Shown here: positions 41,835 through 51,308 of the stretch, one piece after another
Position numbering within the stretch: position 1 is the stretch's first letter
How the letters are laid out: each line of letters begins with the position of its first letter
Program-made: the position numbers and the translations under genes
Assembly (NCBI GenBank): GCA_020060215.1
Contig: JAGVAP010000115.1
Location: 12,497 to 76,496 of the forward strand
Direction of reading: 5' to 3'
DNA: 64,000 nt
Origin: Deltaproteobacteria bacterium
GTDB taxonomy: Bacteria; Desulfobacterota; DSM-4660; Desulfatiglandales; HGW-15
The notes under the pieces: model-generated
Told to the model about the DNA's origin: nothing
Database searches by the model: none
Seen by the model: only the letters and a program-made list of their open reading frames with translations

Positions 41835-43442
41835 CTACCGCTTATCCTTCCACATGCCGTACTTCTCCCTCAGGACGCGATGGAGGATCTTGTTGGCGCC
41901 CGACCGAGGCATCTCCTCATCCCCGATGAAGATCACGTCCTTGGGGACCTTGTAGCCGGCGATCTTGCCTCTGCAGTAGCTCGATATCTCTTCAGGGGTC
42001 GCACGTTCCCCTTCGTGGAGCACGACGACCGCCGTGACCTGCTCCCCCCACTTCTCGTGGGGCACGCCGATGACCGCGACGTCCTTTACCTTGGAATGGC
42101 CGCCCACGACGTTCTCCACTTCGGACGGGAAGACGTTCTCCCCGCCGGAGATGATCATGTTGGCCTTCCGGTCGACGAGAAACACGTAGCCGTCTTCATC
42201 CCTGTAGGCCATGTCGCCGGCGCTGAAGTACTCGCCCCTCATCGCCGCTGCCGTCTTCTCGGGGTCCCTCCAGTATCCTTCGAACAGCATGGGACTCCTG
42301 GAATAGAGCTCGCCGACCACGTTCGGCTCCGTGATGAGCCTGCCTTGCTCATCGTAGAGCCTGATCAGGTCGGTCCCGATGACCTCACGGCCGCAGGAGC
42401 CCAGCTTCTTGATCTGCTCCTCCGGCTTCAGGATGGTCACGATCCCCGCCTCGGTGGAGCCGTAGGCCTCGTCCAGCTTTGAGTTGGGGAACATCTTGAG
42501 GATGCCGAGCTTGGTGTCCCTCCGCGCCGGGGCAGAGGAGATGAGGAGCTTCCTGACCGAGGTGAGGTCGTATCTCTTCTTCACCTCCTCCGGGAGGGAG
42601 AGCATCATGATGTAGTGGGTCGGCACCAGGGAGGTGAAGGTGATCCGGTGTTCCGAAAAGGTCCTGAGCAGGTCTTCCGGATCGAAGCTGGCCATGTTGT
42701 AGGCCATGACCGTGCCGCCCACCCAGGTATTGACGAACGAGTAGTTGAGCGAATTGATGTGGCAGCAGGGCATGACCAGGAGCGTACAGTCGTCGAAGGC
42801 GAAGACATGGTCGTGGATCATGATCAGGTACTGGGCGAACATGGAAGCATGGCTCTTCATGACCCCTTTGGGTCTTCCCGTGGTCCCGCCCGTGTACATG
42901 ATCACCCAGATGTCATCGGCTTCGACCCTGGTGGCCGGCTCCTCCGGAGTCGCCTTCGCAATGGCGTCCTCATAGGAGAGGTATCCATCGTGGCGGGGAT
43001 TGTCCACCCCGAACGAGACGTACTTCTCGACGGTCGGGAGATTCTCCTTCATCTGGTTGACCTCATGGATCCAGGGATGTCCCTTCCCGCTCCTCGGGTC
43101 CTTTCCTCCCTGGACGATGAATACCTTGGCTTCGCTGTGATTGATGTTGTATTCCATCTCCCGCTGCGAAAGCCTGAACATGATGGGCACACAGATGAAT
43201 CCCCCCTTTGCGGCGGCGGCATAGATCTCCATCCACTCCACGCAGTTGTAGCCAAGGACCGCCAGCCTGTCCCCCTTCTTCATGCCCATATCCGCAAGGG
43301 CATTCGCCAGCCTGCACGCCCGCTCATCCCACTCCTTGAACGTATAGGCCTTGTAGAGATCCTTGACGCCGATCTTGTTCGGCCATTTGAAACCATTCAC
43401 CCTCAGCACTTCCTTCGCGGTCATCCAGTGGCCGTTCTTCAT
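41835..43442 (-). CDS. AMP-dependent acyl-CoA ligase (ANL superfamily)
   Basis: 535 residues. The adenylation loop is MYTGGTTGRPKGVMKSH; further landmarks are MPCCHINSLNYSF, EAYGSTEAGI, GELYSRSPMLFEGYW, SAGDMAYRDEDGYVFLVDRK and the C-terminal catalytic lysine in GANKILHRVLREKYG. It converts a carboxylic acid, ATP and CoA to acyl-CoA. Long- or medium-chain fatty acids or an aromatic acid are possible. RBS AAGGAGGAAGC precedes ATG 43442. Convergent with the molybdenum hydroxylase; possibly acting on its product. Confidence 0.86.
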   Translation of the reverse strand: MKNGHWMTAKEVLRVNGFKWPNKIGVKDLYKAYTFKEWDERACRLANALADMGMKKGDRLAVLGYNCVEWMEIYAAAAKGGFICVPIMFRLSQREMEYNINHSEAKVFIVQGGKDPRSGKGHPWIHEVNQMKENLPTVEKYVSFGVDNPRHDGYLSYEDAIAKATPEEPATRVEADDIWVIMYTGGTTGRPKGVMKSHASMFAQYLIMIHDHVFAFDDCTLLVMPCCHINSLNYSFVNTWVGGTVMAYNMASFDPEDLLRTFSEHRITFTSLVPTHYIMMLSLPEEVKKRYDLTSVRKLLISSAPARRDTKLGILKMFPNSKLDEAYGSTEAGIVTILKPEEQIKKLGSCGREVIGTDLIRLYDEQGRLITEPNVVGELYSRSPMLFEGYWRDPEKTAAAMRGEYFSAGDMAYRDEDGYVFLVDRKANMIISGGENVFPSEVENVVGGHSKVKDVAVIGVPHEKWGEQVTAVVVLHEGERATPEEISSYCRGKIAGYKVPKDVIFIGDEEMPRSGANKILHRVLREKYGMWKDKR

Positions 43443-44061
43443 GCTTCCTCCTTGATCTCCTCAGTTTGACTCATTCCGGAGCAACCTCTCCATCCTCCGC
43501 AACGGATCGGCCGTCGACGGCTCTGAACGTCCATGGGATAGACTCAGACCATGGTTCACAACCATACTCTCTTTTTACTGCGGAGGACGCGCCGGTTGCG
43601 ATCCCAAGGCGATCCCAAGGGCTCCATCTCACCATCGCAATCAGAGCGTGCTCCTACAGGAACGCTGCCCGTGGTTCTTCTGGTTCTTCGAATTGTTTCT
43701 GTGGAATACCACATCCTGGTTGTCCGACCAAGCCTCTAACGATAGCGGATTCGCTGAAGGTGCCCTCGGGAGATCCCAGGGGCTTTTTGAATGAAAAATC
43801 CTTCACCAGGTTAGATGCCGTAATCAGGGACGATTTACAGAAAAAACCCGGGTTCTCTCGACCTCCCGCTGTATGGGAAATCCTCCACCCCCTGACCCCT
43901 TTCCCTCCTTCTCCCGAATAGGTGCTTAGTTTTACGAGCAAATACTCTCAACCCCCGATGGCATGTCCTTTGCTCTCCCCTCATCGAAAGGACGTGGAGC
44001 CGATTCAAACGAATGATCATGTGCTGCCGCTCACTACTGAACCCCTCCAGGAGGTAATCGA
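43443..44061. other. Gene-free region with repeat fragments
   Basis: 619 bases. Short frames here have no ribosome site or family resemblance. It contains copy 2 of the GTAGGAGC-type repeat (43633-43660) and a C-rich stretch at about 43885-43920 of the kind often found between genes. Confidence 0.5.
43633..43660. repeat. Dispersed hairpin repeat of the GTAGGAGCAAGCT type, copy 2
   Basis: CATCGCAATCAGAGCGTGCT then CCTACAGG, degenerate relative to copy 1 at 38624. Confidence 0.4.
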
Positions 44062-45507
44062 TTGAAGCGAATCCTCATCATCGGCGGAAGCGAAGCAGGG
44101 ATCAGCGCTGCCTTGCGTGCAAGGGAAGTGTACCCCATTGTCGGGATCACCATGGTTACGGCGGACAAATATCCGACCTCCACCATTTGCCGGCTCCCCG
44201 TTCTGCTGGGCGGCGAGGCGGTCGAATGGGGGGCCATTGCGCATCGGAGCGGGGAGGAGATCGAGAAGATGGGGATCCGGCTTCTCCTGGAACACCGGGC
44301 CAGGAACATCGATGTCGAGGCCAAGACGGTCGAGTTCTCGGACAGGAGCGGCCGCACCCGGAGGCTTCCGTACGACAGGCTCATCCTGGCAACCGGCACG
44401 TCGCCCGGAGGGCCTGCCGTCGCGGAAACGGATCTTCCGGGGGTCTTTTTCCTCCGAGGGACGGAAGATTCCGTCGCCATGGGGCGCTACGTCGCAAAGC
44501 GCCATCCCCGGTCGGCCGTCGTCGTGGGATCCGATGGCATGGGCATGGAAGTGGCCGATGCACTGAGTCGGAGGGGTCTGTCCGTGACCATGCTGGCGCG
44601 GTCGGGAAAGGTCCTGAACACGGTCGACCCGCGGCTACAGGACATGGTCCGGGTCGAACTCGGCAGGAACGGCGTCAAGCTGATCGACCGAATCGATGTG
44701 ACCGGCCTTGAAGAGCAGGAAGGGAGGCTCTCGGTGAGAAATACCCAGGAGGTACCGATCCGAACCGATCTGGTCGTCCTGGCGGACGGAAGCAGCCCCC
44801 GGACGGATCTCGCCAAGGCGGCAGGAATCCCCACCGGGACTCAGGGCGCCATCCGCGTGAACCGGGCCATGGAGACCTCTCTGCCCGAGATCTATGCCGC
44901 AGGGGACGGCGCGGAAACCTGGCATCGGCTCCTGAAAAGGAACGTGTACCTTCCCTTCGGCACCACGGCGCAGCAGCAGGGCCGTGTGGCCGGAGAAAAC
45001 GCGGCCGGAGGACGGGCCGAATTTGTCGGGACCCTCGGGACACAGGCCGTCAGGATTTTCGATCTGGTGATCGCCCGCACCGGTTTGAGAGAAAGCGAGG
45101 CCAGGGAAGCGGGGTTCGATCCGATCACATCGGAGGTCGAGGTCCGGGACGATAGAGGCGGCCTCCCCGGGGCAACCCCGATGCGCATTCGCGTCACAGG
45201 GGATCGGAGGAGCCGCCAATTGCTGGGCGCCCAGATCGCCGGGCATCGGAACACCGGGATTTCGAAACGTATCGACGTTTTTGCCACAGCCATCTCCGCC
45301 GAGATGAGCGTGGATGAGATGCTCGATCTCGATCTGAGCTACTCCCCCTGGTGGAGCGGAACATGGGATCCGCTACAAACGGCGGCGCTGGAATGGATCA
45401 GGGGTTGCCTGGCCAACAGGGTTACGTTGCCGCGCCCGGGTCCGAACTTCCTGCGTGAGGACAAAGAGGCCGTCACGCCTTCGGGACGCTTGTCCTTTGC
45501 CGTTTGA
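44062..45507 (+). CDS. FAD-dependent pyridine-nucleotide oxidoreductase, CoA-disulfide-reductase-like
   Basis: 481 residues from TTG 44062 behind AGGAGG. FAD site at the N-terminus (KRILIIGGSEAGISAALRAR); NAD(P) site in the middle (AVVVGSDGMGMEVADALSRR, a degenerate GxGxxG); second FAD motif IYAAGDGAET. Cys43 in TICRLPVLLGG falls where CoA-disulfide reductases and NADH oxidases carry their single active cysteine (NCGLPYYIGG). The C-terminal dimerisation domain is present (GTLGTQAVRIFDLVIARTGL). So a single-cysteine thiol/disulfide or NADH oxidase function is likely. The altered residues round Cys43 and the NAD motif set it apart from typical members. Confidence 0.8.
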   Translation: MKRILIIGGSEAGISAALRAREVYPIVGITMVTADKYPTSTICRLPVLLGGEAVEWGAIAHRSGEEIEKMGIRLLLEHRARNIDVEAKTVEFSDRSGRTRRLPYDRLILATGTSPGGPAVAETDLPGVFFLRGTEDSVAMGRYVAKRHPRSAVVVGSDGMGMEVADALSRRGLSVTMLARSGKVLNTVDPRLQDMVRVELGRNGVKLIDRIDVTGLEEQEGRLSVRNTQEVPIRTDLVVLADGSSPRTDLAKAAGIPTGTQGAIRVNRAMETSLPEIYAAGDGAETWHRLLKRNVYLPFGTTAQQQGRVAGENAAGGRAEFVGTLGTQAVRIFDLVIARTGLRESEAREAGFDPITSEVEVRDDRGGLPGATPMRIRVTGDRRSRQLLGAQIAGHRNTGISKRIDVFATAISAEMSVDEMLDLDLSYSPWWSGTWDPLQTAALEWIRGCLANRVTLPRPGPNFLREDKEAVTPSGRLSFAV

Positions 45508-45550
45508 GGATCGCGTAACGCGACTTCAATTCCTGGAACAAGGAGGCGGA

Positions 45551-46084
45551 ATGGATCGCAAGAGAAGACTGGCACTGGCGGTTTCAATCGCAGCGTGTCT
45601 CACGCTGACCTTGGCGGCGAAAGATGGGGCCGCGGGAGTGAACGTCGACATCAACATCGGGTTCCCCCCGCCCTTCCTATTTCACGAACCTCCCCCGGTG
45701 GTGGTGATCCCCGGCACCTATGTGTACATGGTCCCCGACATCGATGCAGACGTGTTTTTCTATCACGGATACTGGTACCGCCCCCATGGAGATCGCTGGT
45801 TCAGGGCCCGTCATCACGATGGACCGTGGGTGCATGTCGTCCACCGTCATATGCCTCGCGCCGTCATCCACCTCCCACCCCACTACCGCAGTGTTCCTCC
45901 GGGCCACCGCAGGATCCCCCATGGGCACCTGAAGGCGAACTGGGAGAAATGGGAACGGAAGAAACACTGGGAAAAGCAGAAGGAATGGAAAGAGGGCCGG
46001 AAAAGGCACGAGGGCGGCAAACATAAGCATGAACGCGAGCGGGGCCGCGACAAGGGCGGTAGGCATGGGGGGCCAAGGGATTGA
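45551..46084 (+). CDS. Secreted histidine/proline/lysine-rich protein
   Basis: 177 residues from ATG 45551 behind AAGGAGGCGG. A signal peptide (RLALAVSIAACLTLTLAA) precedes GVNVDINIGFPPPFLFHEPP. The central unit PGTYVYMVPDIDADVFFYHG then YWYRPHGDRWF is a motif seen in small exported proteins of unknown function in proteobacteria. After a His/Pro-rich part, the last 50 residues are a run of Lys/Arg/Glu/His (EKWERKKHWEKQKEWKEG). It follows the flavoprotein by 43 bases and may share its transcript. Confidence 0.65.
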   Translation: MDRKRRLALAVSIAACLTLTLAAKDGAAGVNVDINIGFPPPFLFHEPPPVVVIPGTYVYMVPDIDADVFFYHGYWYRPHGDRWFRARHHDGPWVHVVHRHMPRAVIHLPPHYRSVPPGHRRIPHGHLKANWEKWERKKHWEKQKEWKEGRKRHEGGKHKHERERGRDKGGRHGGPRD

Positions 46085-46978
46085 TCACGCCGCGCCCGCC
46101 CTTTTCGTGTGCGCGATGATTTCCCGCGCGATCTGAACCCAACCATCGCCGTGGGGAAGGTCGTGGCCCATGCCCTGGATGATCTTCAGGCTGGCGCCCG
46201 GTACGGCCTCGGCCGTATCCTTCCCCGCCTCCACCGGGACAAGCGGGTCCGCATCGCCGTGAATGACCAGGGTGGGCGCCTTCACCCCCCTCAACCGCGC
46301 TTTTCGGTTTTCCTGGGCCAGGATGGCGATGAACTGCCTCGCTTCCCCCTGAGGACAGAAGCTGCGATCGTAGGAGCGGGCGATCATGTCGCGCACCCAA
46401 TCTTCGTCGAACCCGAACCGCGGCCCTGTAATGGCCCTGAAGATTTTGAGGCTGTGCTCGATGTACGGCTCACGATCCAGCGGAGGAGGGGTAAGCAGGA
46501 GCATCATCACCTCGGGGTTCGCCCGCGGGAGATCCGGGTTCCCCGTGGTGCTGTAGATCGATGTCAGGCTCAACACGCGCAGGGGATGGTTGATGGCCAA
46601 GGCCTGGCCAATCATGCCCCCCATGGACATTCCGCAGATGTGGGCCTTTTCAATGCCGAGCCCTTCGAGGAGCCCTGCTGCGTCGGCGGCCATGTCCTCG
46701 ATCGTATATGGCGGAATGACCTTCTGGCCGCTCAGCAGCCTGCGGATCACGTCCATGACGTCCGGCGTGCCTTGGTCGTCCATCTTGGTCGACAGCCCGG
46801 CGTCCCGGTTGTCGAACCGGATCACGTAAAGTCCCGCCTCGGCCAGCTGCCGGCAAAAAGGCTCATCCCAGTAAGTCACCTGCCCTCCCAGCCCGACAAT
46901 GAGCAACAGGGGTGGCGAAGACGGATTCCCGAAGGTCTCATATTCTATCCGGATCCGGTTTGCGCTTACGCTGCTCAT
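46085..46978 (-). CDS. Alpha/beta-hydrolase
   Basis: 297 residues from ATG 46978, chosen for its GGAGGTGATC site; the frame extends back to 47131 but only through the end of the next gene. Nucleophile elbow GMSMGGMIGQAL, acid HGDADPLVP, and His in GMGHDLPHG. The oxyanion region is LLLIVGLGGQVTYW and the cap contains GNPDLPRANPEV. It resembles the epoxide-hydrolase/esterase-like group that includes aclacinomycin methylesterase-type enzymes. Substrate unknown. It is the last gene of a three-gene run on this strand. Confidence 0.8.
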   Translation of the reverse strand: MSSVSANRIRIEYETFGNPSSPPLLLIVGLGGQVTYWDEPFCRQLAEAGLYVIRFDNRDAGLSTKMDDQGTPDVMDVIRRLLSGQKVIPPYTIEDMAADAAGLLEGLGIEKAHICGMSMGGMIGQALAINHPLRVLSLTSIYSTTGNPDLPRANPEVMMLLLTPPPLDREPYIEHSLKIFRAITGPRFGFDEDWVRDMIARSYDRSFCPQGEARQFIAILAQENRKARLRGVKAPTLVIHGDADPLVPVEAGKDTAEAVPGASLKIIQGMGHDLPHGDGWVQIAREIIAHTKRAGAA

Positions 46979-47051
46979 GGGATCACCTCCGTCATGATAA
47001 CTGCAGTTGGGCCGTTGCGGCCAGAAGGGAACGTCCGGCGACAAGGCCGTT

Positions 47052-47936
47052 TCAAGGACCCGCCCCGGAGCGGTTTGCGGCATCACGGCCATGTCGGCCG
47101 TCAAGAGGTTCCCTGGAACTTGAGCGGCCATGGTCGCCCTTCGGTTTCTCCGTCATCGGGACAAATCGCACGGGGAGGGTCCTCTTCTCGGTCACCCCGT
47201 CTCGATGCTTTGTGACAATGACCATCTGCTGGTGGGTGGTCCCCACAGGTACCACCATTCTTCCGCTGATCGCAAGCTGCTCGACCAGCTCCTTGGGGAT
47301 CTCATCCGGGGCCGCCGTGACGATGATGGCATCGAAAGGACCGTGTTCCGGCCAGCCCAGGTATCCGTTGCCGGTCTTCACGAAGATGTTCCTGTAACCC
47401 AGTTCGTTGAGAAGACGACGAGCGGATTCCGCCAGTTCCGGAAGGATCTCGATCGTGTAGACCTCCCCCGCCAGCTCTGCAAGGATGGCGGCCTGATATC
47501 CCGAGCCGGTCCCGATCTCCAGGACCTTCATTTCCCTGGTCACGGCCGCGGCGGCCGTCATATAGGCGACGATGAAGGGTTGAGAGATGGTCTGTCCCGA
47601 TCCAATGGGCAGCGGTCGATCGGCGTAGGCGAGATGCCTGAGAGATGCGGGGACAAACCTGTGGCGCGGTACCCTTGCCATGGTCTTCAGGACTGAAGGC
47701 TCGGTGATCCCGCGGCCGCGGATCTGGTCCTCGACCATTCGGCGCCGGGGTTCTTCGTGTTCATCGGTCGGGATGTCTGCGGCCCGGACCTGTGGTACAG
47801 GGACCGGACCCTTTTCCGGGAAGAACGGAGAGGACAGCAAAAGAAAGGAGAGGAGGAGAAACAGGGGTCTTGATCTTCTCATGGGATACCCGCCACAAGG
47901 ATCGGATTCATAGAAGATACCATTTTTCCGATCCAT
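47052..47936 (-). CDS. pcm: Exported protein-L-isoaspartate O-methyltransferase
   Basis: 294 residues. The catalytic domain is clear: MVEDQIRGRGITEPSVLKTM, PRHRFVP, GSGQTISQPFIVAYMT, the SAM motif LEIGTGSGYQAAILAEL, and GRMVVPVG. It repairs isoaspartyl residues. A hydrophobic signal (RPLFLLLSFLLLSSPFF) before the domain places it outside the cytoplasm. ATG 47936 overlaps the upstream stop as TGATG, suggesting coupling; ATG 47882 would give a more ordinary signal peptide. A 30-residue Arg/Gly/Ser tail beyond the usual end is unusual. Confidence 0.8.
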   Translation of the reverse strand: MDRKNGIFYESDPCGGYPMRRSRPLFLLLSFLLLSSPFFPEKGPVPVPQVRAADIPTDEHEEPRRRMVEDQIRGRGITEPSVLKTMARVPRHRFVPASLRHLAYADRPLPIGSGQTISQPFIVAYMTAAAAVTREMKVLEIGTGSGYQAAILAELAGEVYTIEILPELAESARRLLNELGYRNIFVKTGNGYLGWPEHGPFDAIIVTAAPDEIPKELVEQLAISGRMVVPVGTTHQQMVIVTKHRDGVTEKRTLPVRFVPMTEKPKGDHGRSSSREPLDGRHGRDAANRSGAGP

Positions 47937-48952
47937 CAGGTAGAGGTGTTCTCACCCCTTTGGGCGGTAGCCCGGTTTTCTTGTTCCAGCCAGTCGCGGA
48001 TCCTTTTGGCGTCGCCGATGCGGCCCCCTCGTCCGTTGGAGTCGAGCAGGACGATGATCACGTCCTGTTCGGCAATGGTGGTCTGCATCACCAGGCAATG
48101 ACCGGCCTCATTGATGTACCCGGTTTTCGATACGCCGATTTCCCAATCCTTGCTCCTGGTCAGGCTGTTGGTATTGTTGAAGGCCATGGATCGCTGCACG
48201 GTTCGGGAAATCCTCTTGACCCTGCCGTTCCTGCGTACACGCACCACCTGGGTGCGAGGGACTGCTAGAAAATAGGTGCCGGTACTGGTGATCTCACGGA
48301 TCAGGGGGTATTGACAGGCGGCATCGACCATCTTCACCAGATCGGCGGCCGTGGCGCGGTTCCCGCTGCTGAGACCCGTCCCGTCGACGAAGCGGCTGTC
48401 CTTCATCCCGATCTCCGTCGCTTTTTGGTTCATGGCGGCGACAAACGGCCCCAGCCCGCCCGGATAGGTGCGGCCCAGCGCAGCGGCGGCGCGGTTCTCG
48501 GAAGCGATCAATGCCAGGTGGATCAACTGTTCGCGCGTCAAGCTGGACCCCAGAGGCAACCGGGAACCGGTGTACTTGATGCGGTCCACATCGTCATCAC
48601 TGATCTCGATCACTTCGTCCAGTGACGCTCCGGCATCCAGCGTCACCATGGCGGTCATCAACTTGGTGATGGAGGCAATCGAAGCGGGGAGGTCGACGTT
48701 CTTGGCATAAAGCACCATCCCGCTTTTCTGCTCCACCACCAGTGCGGCAGATGCGCGGAGGTCCGGTTCATGGATCCTCGAGGCCTCGGTTGAGACAGAC
48801 CTGGCCTTGGCCCTCGGTTTGGACTTCGACCCGGCTCTCTTGGATTTCTCCGAGAAACTCCTCTCCCGGCTTTCGGCCTGCGCTTCCGTACTGATCAAGA
48901 CCGGTACTATGATGAAAGCGATCAGAGTGAGCAACAAGAGTGATCTTTTCAA
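47936..48952 (-). CDS. D-alanyl-D-alanine endopeptidase/carboxypeptidase, PBP7 type (S11)
   Basis: 338 residues. Signal peptide (RSLLLLTLIAFIIVPVLIST), a basic Ser/Lys/Arg-rich linker to residue 60, then the penicillin-binding fold with SITK (Ser94, Lys97), SEN in LALIASENRAAAALG, and KTG in VSKTGYINEAGHC. Without an extra C-terminal domain it most resembles PbpG, cutting peptide cross-links in the periplasm. First gene of a unit with the exported Pcm, whose start overlaps its stop. Confidence 0.84.
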   Translation of the reverse strand: MKRSLLLLTLIAFIIVPVLISTEAQAESRERSFSEKSKRAGSKSKPRAKARSVSTEASRIHEPDLRASAALVVEQKSGMVLYAKNVDLPASIASITKLMTAMVTLDAGASLDEVIEISDDDVDRIKYTGSRLPLGSSLTREQLIHLALIASENRAAAALGRTYPGGLGPFVAAMNQKATEIGMKDSRFVDGTGLSSGNRATAADLVKMVDAACQYPLIREITSTGTYFLAVPRTQVVRVRRNGRVKRISRTVQRSMAFNNTNSLTRSKDWEIGVSKTGYINEAGHCLVMQTTIAEQDVIIVLLDSNGRGGRIGDAKRIRDWLEQENRATAQRGENTST

Positions 48953-49354
48953 GTATCAGGCGCTCCCAGCGGCAGTATCAGTTGAATCCTTCTCTCGTCT
49001 CTTTCCGACTCTTCTTCCGCATCCTTTTCGTATGAGACAGCGGACCACTCAACAGCGGCAAAAATCTAGGGAAACGGTTCATCGATGTCAACAAAAAATG
49101 AATCCCCCCAACGGACGAATAGATCGAGGAAGCGGCCTCACGTCATCGCTTTTCTTCTGAACCTTCCGGTCTTATGGCCGATGAGGCTTTTCTCATCTTC
49201 TATGGATTGATTCGTCCCGAGCGTCTTCCACAAGATCCGGGGCGGTCCATTTCTCATAAAAGAGATGTCGGCCCAGGGGTCTTTGGTGTATAAGTTCTCC
49301 TCAAACTGACTCTCTTTTTCTGGGGAGCATTCTTGAGCCGGAGAGGAAAAAGCA
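48953..49354. other. Divergent intergenic region
   Basis: 402 bases between the PBP7-type gene and the NDP-forming ligase. No gene, repeat or clear promoter recognised; frames here lack ribosome sites. Confidence 0.4.
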
Positions 49355-50809
49355 TTGCTCGAAGAAGACCGAGGTAAAGGGCACGACCTGGAGATCTTCC
49401 TGAACCCGGGATCGGTGGCGGTCATCGGCGCCACCGAAAGGCCGGGATCCTGGGGCTCTTTCATCATGGAGGCGCTCCTTTCTCGACCGTACGGGGGAAG
49501 GATCTGCCCGGTGAACCGACGCGCCGAGAAGGTCTACGGGCTCCCTGCGTACCGGGATGTGCGGGAGATCGAGGGACCGGTGGACCTTGTGGTGGTGATC
49601 ACACCCGAGCCATCCGTCGAGGAGACCTTACGCTCTTCCGGGGAAAAAGGGGCTCGCGGGGCGGTGATCATCACGGCAGGGTTCGGGGAGGTGTCCCAAA
49701 ACGGCTCGGAGCGGGAGAAGACCGTCTGCGACCTCGCCCGCTCCCTGGACATGAGGATCCTGGGACCGAACGTCAGCGGCGTGTTCGACCTGCACGCGGG
49801 CTTCAACGCGTCCGGCTCCCCCATTCACCATCTGCTGCCGACTCCCCTCGCCGCCGTCTGCCAGGGCGGCTACGCCTTTTACGATCTCCTTGCGTCCGGT
49901 TTCTACAGGGGGATGGGCGTCGGTCGATTCATCCACACGGGAAACGAATGCGATCTCACGGCCAATGATTTTCTGGAATTTTTCGGCGGACGGTCCGATG
50001 TCAGGGGGATCGTCATGTACATGGAGACCTTCCGGGACGGACGGCGCTTCATCGAGATCGCCCGCAGGGTCACCCGCGAAAAGCCCGTCGTCCTCTACAA
50101 AGGGGGCAAGACCCCGAACAGCGCCAGGGCGGCGGCAAGCCACACGGGCGCCCTGAGCGGGATCAGGGATATCTACGAAGGCGTCTTGAGACAGGCCGGC
50201 ATCGTGAGCTCCCCCAGCATGGAACTCCTCCTCCCCCTCGGCCATGCGTTGATCGAACGTCCCCCGATGAAGGGGAACCGGGTCGCCATCGTGACCATGG
50301 GCGGCTCCTGGGGGGTGGCCCTTTCGGACTCCCTGGAGGCGGCGGGACTGGTCGTGCCTGAATTCGGATCCGCGCTCCAGGACAGGCTCAGGTCCATGGG
50401 AATGCCCCCGAGGGCCTCCACCCGGAACCCGGTGGACATAGGGGCATCCGGGCTCTTCTGGGATGCGGAGCTGATGGTCTCGATCGGGGGAGAGGTCCTC
50501 GCCTCCGGGGAGGCGGATGCGCTGGTGCTGCACGGAATCGGGAGGGCAGGACGGGAGGACGACGATGTCCCGGTGGAGAGAGCGCCCTTCCTGGAGACCC
50601 AGAAGGAGATCATCCTCGGGTACACCAGCCTGGAGAAGGAGACCGGGATTCCGGTCCTGATCGGCACTCGGTACTCCCCGTGGGAGAGCCAGGCCATCTT
50701 TGATCTCAACCGGATGGGGATCCGAACCTTTGACCGGCTGAACGACATCGCCCAACTGTTGGCGTGTCTTTACCGTTACCGGAAGAGAAGAAACGAGTGC
50801 TCTTCCTAG
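49355..50809 (+). CDS. NDP-forming acyl-CoA ligase, alpha-type subunit (CoA-binding and ligase domains)
   Basis: 484 residues from TTG 49355 behind GGAGAGG. The CoA-binding domain starts FLNPGSVAVIGATERPGSWG. The succinyl-CoA-ligase-like domains follow, with the phospho-histidine His263 in AASHTGALSG and IVTMGGSWGVALSDSLEAAG, then NPVDIGAS. The ATP-grasp (beta) part is missing, so the protein is either the alpha subunit of a two-protein ADP-forming acyl-CoA synthetase with its partner elsewhere, or a stand-alone regulator. No beta gene is adjacent. Confidence 0.8.
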   Translation: MLEEDRGKGHDLEIFLNPGSVAVIGATERPGSWGSFIMEALLSRPYGGRICPVNRRAEKVYGLPAYRDVREIEGPVDLVVVITPEPSVEETLRSSGEKGARGAVIITAGFGEVSQNGSEREKTVCDLARSLDMRILGPNVSGVFDLHAGFNASGSPIHHLLPTPLAAVCQGGYAFYDLLASGFYRGMGVGRFIHTGNECDLTANDFLEFFGGRSDVRGIVMYMETFRDGRRFIEIARRVTREKPVVLYKGGKTPNSARAAASHTGALSGIRDIYEGVLRQAGIVSSPSMELLLPLGHALIERPPMKGNRVAIVTMGGSWGVALSDSLEAAGLVVPEFGSALQDRLRSMGMPPRASTRNPVDIGASGLFWDAELMVSIGGEVLASGEADALVLHGIGRAGREDDDVPVERAPFLETQKEIILGYTSLEKETGIPVLIGTRYSPWESQAIFDLNRMGIRTFDRLNDIAQLLACLYRYRKRRNECSS

Positions 50810-50971
50810 GTCAGCTACGTTTTGTCTTCCGGATGCATGCTTGTTGAACCATTCGCCTCTACGTACTCGTTCTGCTCACTTCCTACCCGCCGTTATACAG
50901 TGAAGCACTGATTGTAGGTCTCTCTTCTTTCCCATATAACTGCCTCTCCATAGGAACAAAGGAGGTTGTTT

Positions 50972-51166
50972 ATGGCAAAGAGGTTTGCGCCCGAATACCC
51001 CGGGGAGGTCCTTGGGGGGAAAGAGCTTTTCCGGAAGGATCGGGGCCGGCCGGCAAAGAAGAGTGGTCCGCACCCACGGCACGTCAGTCAGATCATCCAC
51101 GCCCTCAACCAAAAGGCCCGCTATGATCTGGCAGGCAGAGAAGGGAAAGCCCGCAGGACGTCTTAG
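50972..51166 (+). CDS. 64-residue basic protein of unknown function
   Basis: ATG 50972 has AAAGGAGGTTG upstream, nearly the full anti-Shine-Dalgarno match. The product (MAKRFAPEYPGEVLGGKELF, RGRPAKKSGPHPRHVSQII, then LNQKARYDLAGREGKARR) is basic and soluble with no signal. The RGRPAKK segment recalls AT-hook-like DNA-binding tails. Not recognised. Confidence 0.55.
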   Translation: MAKRFAPEYPGEVLGGKELFRKDRGRPAKKSGPHPRHVSQIIHALNQKARYDLAGREGKARRTS

Positions 51167-51308
51167 AGAGCAAGCGAACTCGTCCTTTTCTTCTTGGAAA
51201 AAGGGACAACCTTCAGAGAAGCGCGAGCATCCGAGCCTCACCGGGGTCTCCGCCGAGTCCCCTACACCCATCTGTGCGCTCTATGAGATAAGTGGCATTC
51301 ATTCGGCC

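Noticed and set aside
43654..43941. 95-residue reverse frame upstream of the acyl-CoA ligase
   Set aside because: Its translation comes from C-rich intergenic repeat sequence; no ribosome site or family features.
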